A stretch of DNA of 64,000 nt from Blautia wexlerae DSM 19850 (GCF_025148125.1 NZ_CP102267.1:1243501-1307500), one strand, 5' to 3'. Positions 7,972-17,641 are shown, numbered from the stretch's first letter. The notes: generated by a model from the sequence alone, not told the origin. A program made the numbers and translations.

Positions 7972-10509
7972 ATGAATAAACAATGGATGGCACTGCTTCT
8001 CAGTACAGGAATTGCTGTGACCGCATGTCCTGTACCCGCAGCCCAGATGCCACCGGCTGAGCAGATACACGGGGAGGCAGAAGAAACTTCTGTCCCTGTA
8101 CAGCATGATGATTCTGACGACAGAGAAACTGCGAATGAATTCCAGTCTGACACCGAACCATCTCAGTCAGAGACAGACGATGGCGCGGCCGGAAATGAAG
8201 AAGAAAATAATGAAGCCGGTGAAGAAAAGCTGGATATACCAGCCATGATTTCCTGTATTCAGGAAGCAGCGGCGCTCGAAGAAATTGATCTGTCCTCAGA
8301 AACGGTCTCGAAGTTCTTTCTTGCCAGTGACACCTATGACAGTCTGACAGAAGAGGAGCAGGCAGAAATTGATGCCGGAGTCAAAGAGGCTCTTGAAACT
8401 GTCCGAAACCGTATTGCGGCACTGATTTCTTCTGACAGTGGAGTGACCGCCACGGGAAATCCCTGGTATGTGCAGACCCATGTGCAGGAGAACCCGGATC
8501 AGGAACAGACTATACAGGAGCTCTCCGAAGCATATCCGGGGACTCTTCCACAGCTTCTTTATGATATAAATATTTCCTATACGGATATCCGTACAGGAGA
8601 AAGCTATCAGCCAATGACGATGATCTCTCTGACATTTCCTGTCCCGGATGGATATGAGAGTCTGACGAAACCGAGGGTTCTTAGAAGTACCGGGGATTCG
8701 TTTATGGAACTGACCCCTCAGACGACAGAAGATAACCGATTCTATCTGGACAGTGCCAGAACTTTAAACCATCTGATCATTGCTGACTTTCCCGCAGGAC
8801 TTCAGGGAATCTCTCTTAACAGTAAATCCGTTAAGATCAACCGGGGGCAGAAATACACCCTGAAGGTGGTTCCGATACCGGAATCGGTTACGGAAGAGTA
8901 TACAGTGACATGGAAAAGCAGTGACACTTCTGTTGCGAAAGTAAGCAAAAAGGGAGTTGTCACAGCAGTAAAGAATGGCAAAGCTACGATTACCGCTTCT
9001 GTAACACAACACCCGGAAATGACGGCCTCCTGTAAGGTAACGGTCATGCAGGGAGCAAATGCCCTGAAGAAATCGGTCAGTCAGGTTATGGCAGAGACCA
9101 GCGCCTATATGCGTGCAACAGATACCAATCCTTCTGTTGGCAGCGAATGGTATGTGCTTGGGCTGGCAAGAGGCGGTTTAAGCCTGAAGGAGAAATATTT
9201 CTCTACCTATTATAATCACACGGCAAATTATATCGAGGAAAAGAAGGGAATCCTTACCAATACCTCCAAATATACAGAATATTCCAAGAGAATCCTGGTC
9301 CTGACCTCGGAGGGGAAGGATGCCCGCAATGTGGGGGGTTACAATCTGTTTCAATATATCTCTGATCTCAGCCTTGTGAAGGAACAGGGATTAAACGGCC
9401 CGATCTGGGCACTCCTTGCCCTTAACTGCCACCCGGAATATTCTTTCCCGGAGAACCCGTCTGCGAAGGAGCAGAATTCGGAATCTGCGCTGGTGAATTT
9501 CCTGCTGCAGAGTGAACTCCCGGGTGGCGGATGGACGCTGATGGGGAGTAATGCAGATTCTGATATCACCGGCATGACACTGCAGGCGCTGGCACCGTAT
9601 TATCATAAATCAGGTTATGAGAATGTGACTGCTGCCATTGACAGAGGGCTGAATAAATTGTCGGAAATGCAGAACGACAGCGGTGGATATTCCACGATGG
9701 GTGTGGAGACAGAGGAGTCCTGTGCACAGATCATCACGGCTTTATGCAGCCTTGGGATTGACCCGGAGACGGATTCGCGTTTCATCAAGGGCGGCCACTG
9801 GACAATAGAGAATCTTCTTTCCTATCATATCGATGGAAGTGGATTTATGCATGTAAAGGCGGGTGCCGGAAATAACGGCGGGGCGGCAGCAGGCACTCTG
9901 GACGGGATGGCTACGGAGCAGGGATATTACGCACTGGTTGCCTACCAGCGCCTGAAGGATGGCAAGACGAGCCTTTATGATATGTCAGATGTGAGTATCA
10001 AAAAAGGTGGCAAGGGAGATGGTTCCGGTACCGGTCTGAAAGAACCCACGCCGATTCCTACCCCGACGCCGGTTCCTGCCACAACACCGTCAGGCGGCAA
10101 TACGAAAACGCCGGGTGGATCCGGGAAATCTCTGGGTGGTAAGTCTTCCGGCAGCAAAAGCTCCACGGGTTCCGAAAGCTCAGGAAAGGATAGTGGCTCC
10201 GGTTCAAAGGATTCTAAAAACAGTAAATCAAAGAACAGTAAGTCATCAAAGGATAAGAATTCCGGCGGCTGGGATTTCGAAGCAGAGCCTTATACAGAGT
10301 CGGAAGAGACTTCACAGATGGATACCGGTGAGGATGGATATCAGGAAACTGCCGGGGAGAGTGGAACCGGAAGTCTGACCTCAAAGAAGAAAGAATATGG
10401 TATGATCTTTGGTTTTGCGGCAGGCGGTGCTCTGGCGGGAGGACTGGCAGGCAGCGGCATTAAGGCCGGAGTGAGGGCTCTTATTAAGAAGCGGAGGAAG
10501 AAGAAATGA
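7972..10509 (+). CDS. Lipoprotein with intrinsic-factor-like alpha/alpha barrel
   Basis: The 845-residue product starts at ATG 7972 behind CGGAGGAAAC. A signal peptide ends in a lipobox VTAC (Cys19), so lipid anchoring is likely. Next come an acidic linker (about 30-85), a helical part, a beta region, and one BIG2 Ig-like domain (about 277-357, with the TWKSSDTSVAKV signature). Residues about 366-671 form repeated helix pairs with motifs such as DITGMTLQALAPYY and ATEQGYYALVAYQRL, which resemble the alpha6/alpha6 barrel of intrinsic factor and transcobalamin. A Pro-Thr linker, a Ser/Gly/Lys-rich stretch, and a C-terminal membrane helix with a basic tail (about 807-845) follow. Its stop overlaps the start of the next gene by four bases (ATGA). 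Inferred role: one half of a surface corrinoid-binding complex. Confidence 0.75.
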   Translation: MNKQWMALLLSTGIAVTACPVPAAQMPPAEQIHGEAEETSVPVQHDDSDDRETANEFQSDTEPSQSETDDGAAGNEEENNEAGEEKLDIPAMISCIQEAAALEEIDLSSETVSKFFLASDTYDSLTEEEQAEIDAGVKEALETVRNRIAALISSDSGVTATGNPWYVQTHVQENPDQEQTIQELSEAYPGTLPQLLYDINISYTDIRTGESYQPMTMISLTFPVPDGYESLTKPRVLRSTGDSFMELTPQTTEDNRFYLDSARTLNHLIIADFPAGLQGISLNSKSVKINRGQKYTLKVVPIPESVTEEYTVTWKSSDTSVAKVSKKGVVTAVKNGKATITASVTQHPEMTASCKVTVMQGANALKKSVSQVMAETSAYMRATDTNPSVGSEWYVLGLARGGLSLKEKYFSTYYNHTANYIEEKKGILTNTSKYTEYSKRILVLTSEGKDARNVGGYNLFQYISDLSLVKEQGLNGPIWALLALNCHPEYSFPENPSAKEQNSESALVNFLLQSELPGGGWTLMGSNADSDITGMTLQALAPYYHKSGYENVTAAIDRGLNKLSEMQNDSGGYSTMGVETEESCAQIITALCSLGIDPETDSRFIKGGHWTIENLLSYHIDGSGFMHVKAGAGNNGGAAAGTLDGMATEQGYYALVAYQRLKDGKTSLYDMSDVSIKKGGKGDGSGTGLKEPTPIPTPTPVPATTPSGGNTKTPGGSGKSLGGKSSGSKSSTGSESSGKDSGSGSKDSKNSKSKNSKSSKDKNSGGWDFEAEPYTESEETSQMDTGEDGYQETAGESGTGSLTSKKKEYGMIFGFAAGGALAGGLAGSGIKAGVRALIKKRRKKK

Positions 10510-11756
10510 GGATAAAGAAAAAGGGACTTGCCCTGTGGCTTGCACTGTTTCTGGGGGTAAGTTCGCTCTCAGGTTGTGGCGGCGGGGATGACGGCATGAC
10601 ACAGCTTTCCGAAAAAGGAGCTGAGATCTTAAACAGCACGGAGGAAGATTCTGATACAGATGTGGAACCTTTGAAGCAGAAAACAAAGCTTCCTGAGGAC
10701 GGAATCATCACCCAGGCACAGATGGAAACGATCGCCGGAAAGGACGAAAAGTATTATTTTACCGGAAAAACGGACAGCGGGATCAGTTATAAATGGACTT
10801 ACAATGGAAGCCAGATTCAGAATCCGGTGGAGCAAAAACTTCTGGTACAGTGCAGTGAAGATGGAACAGAAGAGGTAAAGAAGCTTGCCAATGATGCGCC
10901 TTATGCGTTGAAAGTCACACTGGAGAAGATGAATCTGGCAGCGCCTGCGAAGCTGACCCTGAATCTGAAAGAAAAATGGGACGCGGATAAGGTTCTTTAC
11001 TGTCTGGAAGAAGATGGAAAGCTTTATCAGCTTGATACTGCAAAGATTACTACCAGAGAAACCGGAAAGAAAAAAACAGAGCGCACAACACTTACCTTTA
11101 ACGTGACTAAGACAGGAGGAGATTTCTATCTGATCGGCGGTTCTACCACAGGTGAATCTACGGATGAATCCGATGACAAATCCAAGGGCACTGCTGATAA
11201 TAAGGATACACAAAACGGTGAAAATTCCACTGGAAGTTCTGGCGGTCAGTCCAGCACAGATGGAAATACCAGTTCCGGACAGACAGACTCTTCCGGCGAT
11301 GGAACAGGCAATACAGACACTTCCGGTGGCGATGACAGCTCAGATACAGCCATGACCTGTACTTTCTCTATCGAGTGTTCTACGATCCTGAATAACTGGG
11401 ATGATCTGAAAGAGTCCAAGGCAGAATTTGTGCCTGCGGACGGCTGGATCCTGTATCCTTCGGAGGTGGAGTTCTATGAGGGGGAGACGGTATTTGATGT
11501 GCTGAAGCGTGTATGTAATCAGGCCGGTATTCAGATGGAGTCGGAGTGGACACCTATGTATAACAGTTATTATGTATCCGGTATCAATAACCTGTATGAG
11601 TTTGACTGTGGCAAGGATTCCGGATGGATGTACTGTGTCAACGGCTGGTATCCGAATTATGGCTGCTCGAAATATACGCTGGAGGACGGCGATACGGTAG
11701 AATGGCGTTATACCTGCAATCTTGGCAGGGATGTGGGGGATCAGTATTATGACTGA
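10506..11756 (+). CDS. Lipoprotein with C-terminal DUF4430 (transcobalamin beta-like) domain
   Basis: This 416-residue protein has a lipobox LSGC (Cys24) after a short signal peptide. Residues about 60-215 form a beta-rich region I do not recognise. A Ser/Thr/Gly/Asp-rich linker (about 216-280) leads to a clear DUF4430 domain (about 283-416) with FDVLKRVCNQAGI, the GWMYCVNGWYPNYG segment and a final DTVEWRYTCNLG. DUF4430 is related to the C-terminal domain of transcobalamin and intrinsic factor, which closes over the corrin ring. The gene overlaps both neighbours, so it is translationally coupled to the barrel lipoprotein and to EcfT. Inferred role: second half of the surface corrinoid receptor, feeding the ECF importer. 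Confidence 0.8.
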   Translation: MRIKKKGLALWLALFLGVSSLSGCGGGDDGMTQLSEKGAEILNSTEEDSDTDVEPLKQKTKLPEDGIITQAQMETIAGKDEKYYFTGKTDSGISYKWTYNGSQIQNPVEQKLLVQCSEDGTEEVKKLANDAPYALKVTLEKMNLAAPAKLTLNLKEKWDADKVLYCLEEDGKLYQLDTAKITTRETGKKKTERTTLTFNVTKTGGDFYLIGGSTTGESTDESDDKSKGTADNKDTQNGENSTGSSGGQSSTDGNTSSGQTDSSGDGTGNTDTSGGDDSSDTAMTCTFSIECSTILNNWDDLKESKAEFVPADGWILYPSEVEFYEGETVFDVLKRVCNQAGIQMESEWTPMYNSYYVSGINNLYEFDCGKDSGWMYCVNGWYPNYGCSKYTLEDGDTVEWRYTCNLGRDVGDQYYD

Positions 11757-12741
11757 TGCTTTTTCCAGGTGCCATCCTGTTTTAAATTTCTTTTATTTTG
11801 CCGTGGTGCTGGGGTTTACCATGTTTATCCAGCACCCGGTTTACCTGGCAGTCTCTTTTGTGGCTGCCACAGCTTACTCCATGTGGCTTAACGGAGTAAA
11901 GAAGGTTCTGAAAATCAATTTTCTTCTGACGCTACCGAGTCTCCTTATCGTGGCACTCTTAAACCCGATGTTTAACCATTACGGAGTCACACCGCTTCTT
12001 TATATAGAAAGCAGCGGAAACTGGGTTACGCTGGAGGCAATGGTATATGGAATCGTTCTGGGATGTGTACTTTTTATTATGATTTTGTGGTTCTCCTGCT
12101 ATAACCAGATCATGACAAGTGATAAATTTATCTATCTTTTTGGCAGGATTATCCCTGCGATGTCTCTGATGCTGTCTATGGCGCTTCGGTTTGTGCCTCA
12201 CTTTATGGCCCAGCTGAAGGTGATCCGCAATGGACAGAAATGCGTGGGGATGGATGTGAGCAATGGCAAATGGTTTAAGAAGATCCGTTATGCGTTAAAT
12301 ATGGTGTCCATTCTTGTCACATGGGCACTGGAAAATGCGATTGAGACGGCTGATTCCATGAAAAGCCGTGGCTATGGGTTAAGAGGACGTACGGCTTTTT
12401 CTATTTACCGTTTTAACAGAAGGGATAAACTACTGGGAACTATGCTTGTCGGGCTTTGTGTGATTTTCGGATATGGATGTTACCGGGGAGCTGCTTTTGC
12501 ACAGTACAATCCCAGAATCCTGCTTGCCGGTTTTACTGTTTTCGGAAGGGTTCCGAAGCAGTCGTGCAGTCCGCTGCTGGCTGCTGTCACATTTGTCAGC
12601 TTTGGTGTGTTCTGTTTTCTGCCGCTGATTCTGGATCTGTGTGAGGAATCTGCCATGAAGAAAAGCAGAAGCCACGTACAGGGAGAGATGGCAGTGACCT
12701 ACAGAAAGATTTATGAAGATATGGAAGGAGAAGCGAGATGA
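11749..12741 (+). CDS. ecfT: ECF transporter transmembrane component EcfT
   Basis: EcfT is the membrane scaffold that couples the S component to the ATPases in energy-coupling-factor importers. The 330-residue product has several membrane helices and the cytoplasmic coupling motif ADSMKSRGYGLRGRT with the family's Ser-Arg-Gly box. ATG 11749 is chosen because GGGGG lies nine bases upstream and the start overlaps the previous stop. A longer in-frame start at 11722 would add nine residues inside the preceding gene. It overlaps the ATPase gene by four bases. Placement within the cobalamin-linked cluster suggests a dedicated module rather than a shared one. Confidence 0.9.
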   Translation: MTDAFSRCHPVLNFFYFAVVLGFTMFIQHPVYLAVSFVAATAYSMWLNGVKKVLKINFLLTLPSLLIVALLNPMFNHYGVTPLLYIESSGNWVTLEAMVYGIVLGCVLFIMILWFSCYNQIMTSDKFIYLFGRIIPAMSLMLSMALRFVPHFMAQLKVIRNGQKCVGMDVSNGKWFKKIRYALNMVSILVTWALENAIETADSMKSRGYGLRGRTAFSIYRFNRRDKLLGTMLVGLCVIFGYGCYRGAAFAQYNPRILLAGFTVFGRVPKQSCSPLLAAVTFVSFGVFCFLPLILDLCEESAMKKSRSHVQGEMAVTYRKIYEDMEGEAR

Positions 12742-14495
12742 AGATAATAGAAGTGAGAGATTTTTCCTTCCGTTATGCGAATGGCAGCAGGGAGTCACTG
12801 TCTCATGTGTCACTGGATGTGGAGGAGGGTACCTTTAATGTGCTGTGCGGTAAGAGTGGCTGTGGCAAGAGTACGCTGCTTCGCCAGCTGAAGTCGGATC
12901 TGGCTCCTTTTGGCAGCAGTTCCGGGAAAATCTGTTATTATGGGCGGGATTTGAAGGAAGTCGGCCACCGGCAGCAGAGCCAGGAAATTGGCTATGTACT
13001 GCAAAATCCCGAAAATCAGATCGTGACAGATAAGGTGTGGCATGAGCTTGCATTTGGTCTGGAAAGTCTGGGGTATGATACGCCTACGATTCGTCTGAGA
13101 GTGGCAGAGATGGCAAGCTATTTCGGGATTCATCAGTGGTTTTATAAGAATGTCTCGGAGCTGTCCGGAGGGCAGAAGCAGCTTTTAAACCTGGCGGCGA
13201 TCATGGCTATGCACCCGAAACTTCTGATTCTGGATGAGCCGACTTCTCAGCTTGATCCGATCGCGGCTTCTGATTTTCTGGAAACGGTGAGAAAGATTAA
13301 CCGGGATATCGGCACTACCATAATTCTGACGGAGCACCGGCTGCAGGATGTCATTCCGTGGGCGGACAGGGTATATGTGATGGATAAGGGCAGTCTGCTC
13401 ACGCAGGGGGCGCCACGGGAGATCGGTGAGTTCCTGAAGAGGGAACATCATGGAATGTTTCTGTCTATGCCGGTTCCCATGCAGATTTATGCAGAGGTAG
13501 AAAATAATCTGCCATGTCCGCTGACTGTAAAAGAGGGAAGGAACTGGATCACACAGGTGATGGCAGCAACTTCTGATACAGTTTCTGTTTGTGAAGAAAG
13601 TTATTTTTGTAAAAATAAACAAAAACTGCAAAAAAAGCTGAATACAGTCAGAGATAAACTGCTGTCTGGTTCCAAAAGCTCTATGCCACCGGCTATTGAG
13701 GTAAAGGATGTGTGGTTTCGTTATGAAAAAGACGGAAAGGATGTTGTGCAGGATCTGAACCTGGAAGTAAAGCAGGGAGAATTTTATGCGCTTGTCGGTG
13801 GAAACGGAACGGGGAAAAGTACGACTTTATCGCTGATCAGTCGTGTCCGTGCTCCCTACAGAGGCAAGATTCTCCTGAATGGGACTGATATCCGCAGGTA
13901 TACGGATACCCAGCTTTACAGAGGGTATCTGGGTGTGCTGCCACAGAATCCCCAGAGCATGTTTATCAAGAAGACAGTCCGGGAGGATCTGTATTCTATC
14001 ATCGGTGGGGCAAAGGAGAAGAAATCTTCCGAATACACTGCCAATATGAGGAAGGCAGAGGCAATCGAGGGAATCGTAAGTCTGACCAGACTGGAAGGAC
14101 TGCTTGACCGTCATCCGTATGATTTAAGCGGTGGAGAACAGCAGCGTCTTGCACTGGCTAAGGTTCTGCTGTTGCAGCCGAGGCTTCTTCTGATGGATGA
14201 ACCAACGAAGGGGCTGGATGCAGAATATAAACAGGAACTGGGAGACATTTTAAAGAAGCTCAAAGCTCACGGGATCACTATCTTTATGATCTCGCATGAT
14301 GTGGAGTTTGTCGCAGAATATGCAGACAGGGTCGGCCTGTTCTTTCAGGGAAATGTGGTGACGTGTAAGAGTGCAAGGGATTTCTTTGCGGGAAACAGCT
14401 TTTATACGACTGCTGCCAATCGCATGGCAAGGCATTATTTTCCTGATGCTGTTACCGGAAAGGAGGTGGCTGCGTGCTTGAAGGCAAGGCTTTAG
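12738..14495 (+). CDS. ecfA: Two-domain ECF transporter ATPase (EcfA-EcfA' fusion)
   Basis: The 585-residue protein contains two ABC ATPase halves in one chain. The first has Walker A GKSGCGKST (about residues 38-46), the signature LSGGQKQ and Walker B LLILDEPTSQLD. The second has GGNGTGKST (about 354-362), LSGGEQQ and LLLMDEPTKGLD, then a switch His in ISHD. Together they would supply both ATPase subunits normally encoded as EcfA1 and EcfA2. It overlaps ecfT by four bases upstream and the S component by 22 bases downstream. ATP hydrolysis here drives import of the substrate held by the S component, inferred to be cobalamin or another corrinoid. Confidence 0.92.
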   Translation: MKIIEVRDFSFRYANGSRESLSHVSLDVEEGTFNVLCGKSGCGKSTLLRQLKSDLAPFGSSSGKICYYGRDLKEVGHRQQSQEIGYVLQNPENQIVTDKVWHELAFGLESLGYDTPTIRLRVAEMASYFGIHQWFYKNVSELSGGQKQLLNLAAIMAMHPKLLILDEPTSQLDPIAASDFLETVRKINRDIGTTIILTEHRLQDVIPWADRVYVMDKGSLLTQGAPREIGEFLKREHHGMFLSMPVPMQIYAEVENNLPCPLTVKEGRNWITQVMAATSDTVSVCEESYFCKNKQKLQKKLNTVRDKLLSGSKSSMPPAIEVKDVWFRYEKDGKDVVQDLNLEVKQGEFYALVGGNGTGKSTTLSLISRVRAPYRGKILLNGTDIRRYTDTQLYRGYLGVLPQNPQSMFIKKTVREDLYSIIGGAKEKKSSEYTANMRKAEAIEGIVSLTRLEGLLDRHPYDLSGGEQQRLALAKVLLLQPRLLLMDEPTKGLDAEYKQELGDILKKLKAHGITIFMISHDVEFVAEYADRVGLFFQGNVVTCKSARDFFAGNSFYTTAANRMARHYFPDAVTGKEVAACLKARL

Positions 14496-15364
14496 ACCAG
14501 TTTATGGACCGTTTCTTCGGGGATTCCTGTGCACAGAGCCTGCCCGGGGAAGAGGAATCCGGACAGGAATTAGAGGAATATGAACTGAAAGAGGATGGAA
14601 TCATTATCCAGCCGATCCATAAAGGAAAGATTGAGAAGCGTACCTGGATCGGTCTGATTATGTTTCTGGCTTTTGTTCCGCTGGTGCTTTTTATCCTGGT
14701 TCATAAGTTTCATGGTAAGCATGATGTAGTGATCAGTCTTTTAATACTTGCCTATGCCACGATCCCGTTCTTTATGGTATTTGAGGGCCGGCATCCACAG
14801 GCAAGAGAGATTATGGTCATTGCCGTAATGGCGGCTCTTGGGGTCGCAGGCAGGAGTGCTTTCTTTATGATCGGAAGCTTTAAGCCGATTGCGGCCATCG
14901 TGATCATTACCGGGGTTTCCTTAGGTGGTGAGGCGGGGTTTCTGTGTGCCTGTCTGATCATGATGATCTCAAATATGTTTTTCGGGCAGGGACCGTGGAC
15001 ACCCTGGCAGATGTTTTCCTATGGAATGATCGGATATCTGGCAGGAATCCTTTTTCAGAAAGGGATTCTCAAAGCCAGGAAGGTGGATCTGTGTATTTAC
15101 GGATTCTTAAGTGTGTTTCTGATCTTCGGCGGGATCATGAATCCGGCATCTATTCTGATGGCATACGGATACATCACAAAGAAGAGCCTGATCGCGTTTT
15201 ATATCTCAGGTGCACCGGTAGATCTGGTGCAGGCAACTTCTACGGTAATCTTCCTGTGGATCCTAAGCAGGCCTCTGCTGGAGAAACTGGAGAGAGTAAA
15301 AAGAAAATACGGGCTGCTGCAGCGGCCCGAAAATAAGGAGGAAAATGAATATGACAAAGAATAA
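14474..15364 (+). CDS. ECF transporter substrate-binding (S) component, CbrT-like
   Basis: The 296-residue protein starts at GTG 14474 with AGGAGG at 14461, inside the end of the ATPase gene. A polar N-terminal extension of about 55 residues precedes six or so membrane helices. The segment GVAGRSAFFMIGSFKPIAAI and the motif FFGQGPWTPWQMFSYG match the S components of the cobalamin type (CbrT-like), in which the GR.AF and GPWTPWQ boxes are conserved. Substrate specificity comes from this motif match and from the riboswitch and DUF4430 context, not from a direct test. It lies at the membrane with EcfT and EcfA. Its end overlaps the start of the final DUF4430 gene by 20 bases. Confidence 0.82.
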   Translation: MLEGKALDQFMDRFFGDSCAQSLPGEEESGQELEEYELKEDGIIIQPIHKGKIEKRTWIGLIMFLAFVPLVLFILVHKFHGKHDVVISLLILAYATIPFFMVFEGRHPQAREIMVIAVMAALGVAGRSAFFMIGSFKPIAAIVIITGVSLGGEAGFLCACLIMMISNMFFGQGPWTPWQMFSYGMIGYLAGILFQKGILKARKVDLCIYGFLSVFLIFGGIMNPASILMAYGYITKKSLIAFYISGAPVDLVQATSTVIFLWILSRPLLEKLERVKRKYGLLQRPENKEENEYDKE

Positions 15365-17486
15365 GCTATGGCAGGCCATTAAGGGGCTGACTCTTGCAGC
15401 CGGAATGGCAGTGGGGATTTTTGCGCTGGGACAGACCGATGTTCTGGCAGATACCCTGACGCTGACTGTGGAGAAGAACACGATCGGCCAGGGTATGATC
15501 CTGGATCCTGTACAGGTGGAATTTGCGAAAGGAGAAACCTGTGCAGATGTTCTGCTCCGCGGGTTAAGTGAGAACGGGATTACGCCGCTTTATGACACAA
15601 ATACAAGTTATGGTTTCTACTTAAGGGGAATTGCCAACTGTGACAGTGGAAGCCTGAATCCACCGGCATGTATCCAGAAGGTTCTCTCCGAGACTTCCAC
15701 CTGGACCGGTGATGCCTATAAGCTTACTGATAACAAATATGCACCGGATCTGACAGAATTTTCCTACTGCTCCGCATCCGGATGGACGTATACTCTGGAT
15801 AATGTATTTATGGGTGTCGGAATGGGTGCGAGTCATCCGTCAGACGGAAGTGTCCTGCGTGTTATGTTTGCCCTTTGCGGTGGTACGGACATTACAGGAT
15901 GTGACCCGTATAATAATAACAGGCAGATTTTTGAGGCGGCAGATAAGAGCGAGCTTATCCGCATGATGGGAAAGGCAAATGCAGAGCGTTCCAGATGGTC
16001 CCAGGTCAGCGGATTCTCCGGTGCATATGCCGAAGCGGACAGTGCGCTGACTACGCTGGATGCGTCTGCAAACAGAGTTTATGAAGCGGTTCAGCTGCTT
16101 AAAAGTATTGAGTCAAAGCTTCCGGTAGCACCGAAGCTGATCAGCTTAAATGCTTCTGATCTGACTCTTACAAAGGGAGACAGCTATACACTGACTTATA
16201 CGATTGTTCCGTCTGATGCGGTGGGAACTGTAAGCTGGACTTCTTCCAACAATTCTGTTGCAAGTGTAAACGGTGGTGTGGTAACAGCAGTGGGAGAAGG
16301 TTCTGCGGTGATTACTGCGAGAGTTTCCGGAAGTGTCTATGCGACCTGCAATATTTCCGTTTCTTCCAGACCGGTCAGTGTGACAGGGGTGAGTATTTCT
16401 CCGTCCAGCCTGAATCTCTCAACGAAAAGCGGTTCCAGGACACTGGATTACACGATCACGCCAAACGGCGCAAAACCGTCCTCTTTGTACTGGGAATCTT
16501 CCAACTCTTCTGTAGTAACCGTAGATGGCTCCGGCAAGGTAACTCCTGTGGGTGCCGGTTCTGCAGATATTACACTGACTACGGACAATGGAATGAAAGG
16601 CACCTGCCACGTGACTGTTACAGCACCGGCACAGAGCATTGCTTTGAGTGACAAAACGCTGACTCTGGCAATTGATCAGGGAACCTATACCCTGACCTGG
16701 ACATTCAGTCCGAAGGGAAGCGGCGGGGAACTGGTATGGACCTCTGATAATGCAGGCGTTGCCAAAGTAGACCAGAAGGGTGTTATCACACCTGTTTCTG
16801 TAGGAGAAACCGATATCCGTGTAAAAACAGATCAGAATGTAACCGCAGTGTGCCATGTAGTTGTAAAGGGTACTGCGAAAGACCTCTTTGCAGCAGGAAT
16901 GCCAGAGATCACAACCTGCAAGGCGGCAGGAAATACAGTTCTTCTTACTTGGAATAAATATGAAAATGCAGATTCTTATATTATTTTAAGACGTAAGATG
17001 GGTGAAAGCAAATTCGCAAAGATTGCTACGGTCAAAGACCTCTCCTATACAGATACAGCGTTTTCTCCGTCAACTCCTTATTATTACAGTGTACAGGCTG
17101 TTTCCACCAAATGGGGCGGTGCTATTAAAAGCAGTTATGACAAAAACTTCTCTGTAACAACCAATGGAATTGCACCGACACCAACTCCGGCACAGACAGT
17201 AAAACCGAAAACCCCGGCTGTCACAGTAACTGCCGGTAAGAAACAGGCTACACTGAAATGGAAAAAGGTAAGCGGTGCCAAAGGGTATGTAGTATACCGT
17301 GCCACATCCAAATCCGGTAAATATAAGGCAGTATCAACGATTAAAAAGGGAAGCACTGTTTCTTATATAAATAAGAAGCTTACGTCTAAGAAAACATACT
17401 ATTACAAGGTGCGGGCATATCGTACCGAAAACGGTAAAAGAATATACAGCAGCTATTCTAAAGCAAAGAGCGCTAAGATCAAATAA
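15345..17486 (+). CDS. Secreted DUF4430 protein with BIG2 and fibronectin-III repeats
   Basis: The 713-residue product starts at ATG 15345 behind AAGGAGG. After a signal peptide (cleavage near residue 36, VLA) comes a DUF4430 domain (about 37-175), a helical linker (about 190-255), three BIG2 Ig-like domains (about 261-342, 345-427 and 430-507, each with a TSSN or SSNSSV type signature), and two fibronectin-III-like repeats (about 515-600 and 625-713). The last repeat closely resembles the C-terminal repeats of the giant protein ending at 7086 (shared TYYYKVRAYR motif), so both may attach to the same wall component. It lacks a lipobox and sortase signal. Inferred role: wall-associated corrinoid binder at the outer end of the uptake route. 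Confidence 0.8.
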   Translation: MNMTKNKLWQAIKGLTLAAGMAVGIFALGQTDVLADTLTLTVEKNTIGQGMILDPVQVEFAKGETCADVLLRGLSENGITPLYDTNTSYGFYLRGIANCDSGSLNPPACIQKVLSETSTWTGDAYKLTDNKYAPDLTEFSYCSASGWTYTLDNVFMGVGMGASHPSDGSVLRVMFALCGGTDITGCDPYNNNRQIFEAADKSELIRMMGKANAERSRWSQVSGFSGAYAEADSALTTLDASANRVYEAVQLLKSIESKLPVAPKLISLNASDLTLTKGDSYTLTYTIVPSDAVGTVSWTSSNNSVASVNGGVVTAVGEGSAVITARVSGSVYATCNISVSSRPVSVTGVSISPSSLNLSTKSGSRTLDYTITPNGAKPSSLYWESSNSSVVTVDGSGKVTPVGAGSADITLTTDNGMKGTCHVTVTAPAQSIALSDKTLTLAIDQGTYTLTWTFSPKGSGGELVWTSDNAGVAKVDQKGVITPVSVGETDIRVKTDQNVTAVCHVVVKGTAKDLFAAGMPEITTCKAAGNTVLLTWNKYENADSYIILRRKMGESKFAKIATVKDLSYTDTAFSPSTPYYYSVQAVSTKWGGAIKSSYDKNFSVTTNGIAPTPTPAQTVKPKTPAVTVTAGKKQATLKWKKVSGAKGYVVYRATSKSGKYKAVSTIKKGSTVSYINKKLTSKKTYYYKVRAYRTENGKRIYSSYSKAKSAKIK

Positions 17487-17577
17487 TATAAATTCACACA
17501 AGTCCAGTGTGTTAGAAAGCATATTGCTGTGAACAGAAACGATGTTAGAGCGTGTTTGAAAAATTAAAAATATAGGA

Positions 17578-17608
17578 TTGTGCTATTTAAGAAAATATGT
17601 TATATAAT
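17578..17608 (+). promoter_or_regulatory. Promoter of the type III antitoxin RNA
   Basis: TTGTGC at 17578-17583 and the overlapping -10 boxes TATATA/TATAAT at 17601-17608 give a 17- to 19-base spacer. The start site would be near 17615, just before the tandem repeats. Confidence 0.55.
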
Positions 17609-17641
17609 ACAATATATAGAGAGTTAATTCTCTATTCGCAT

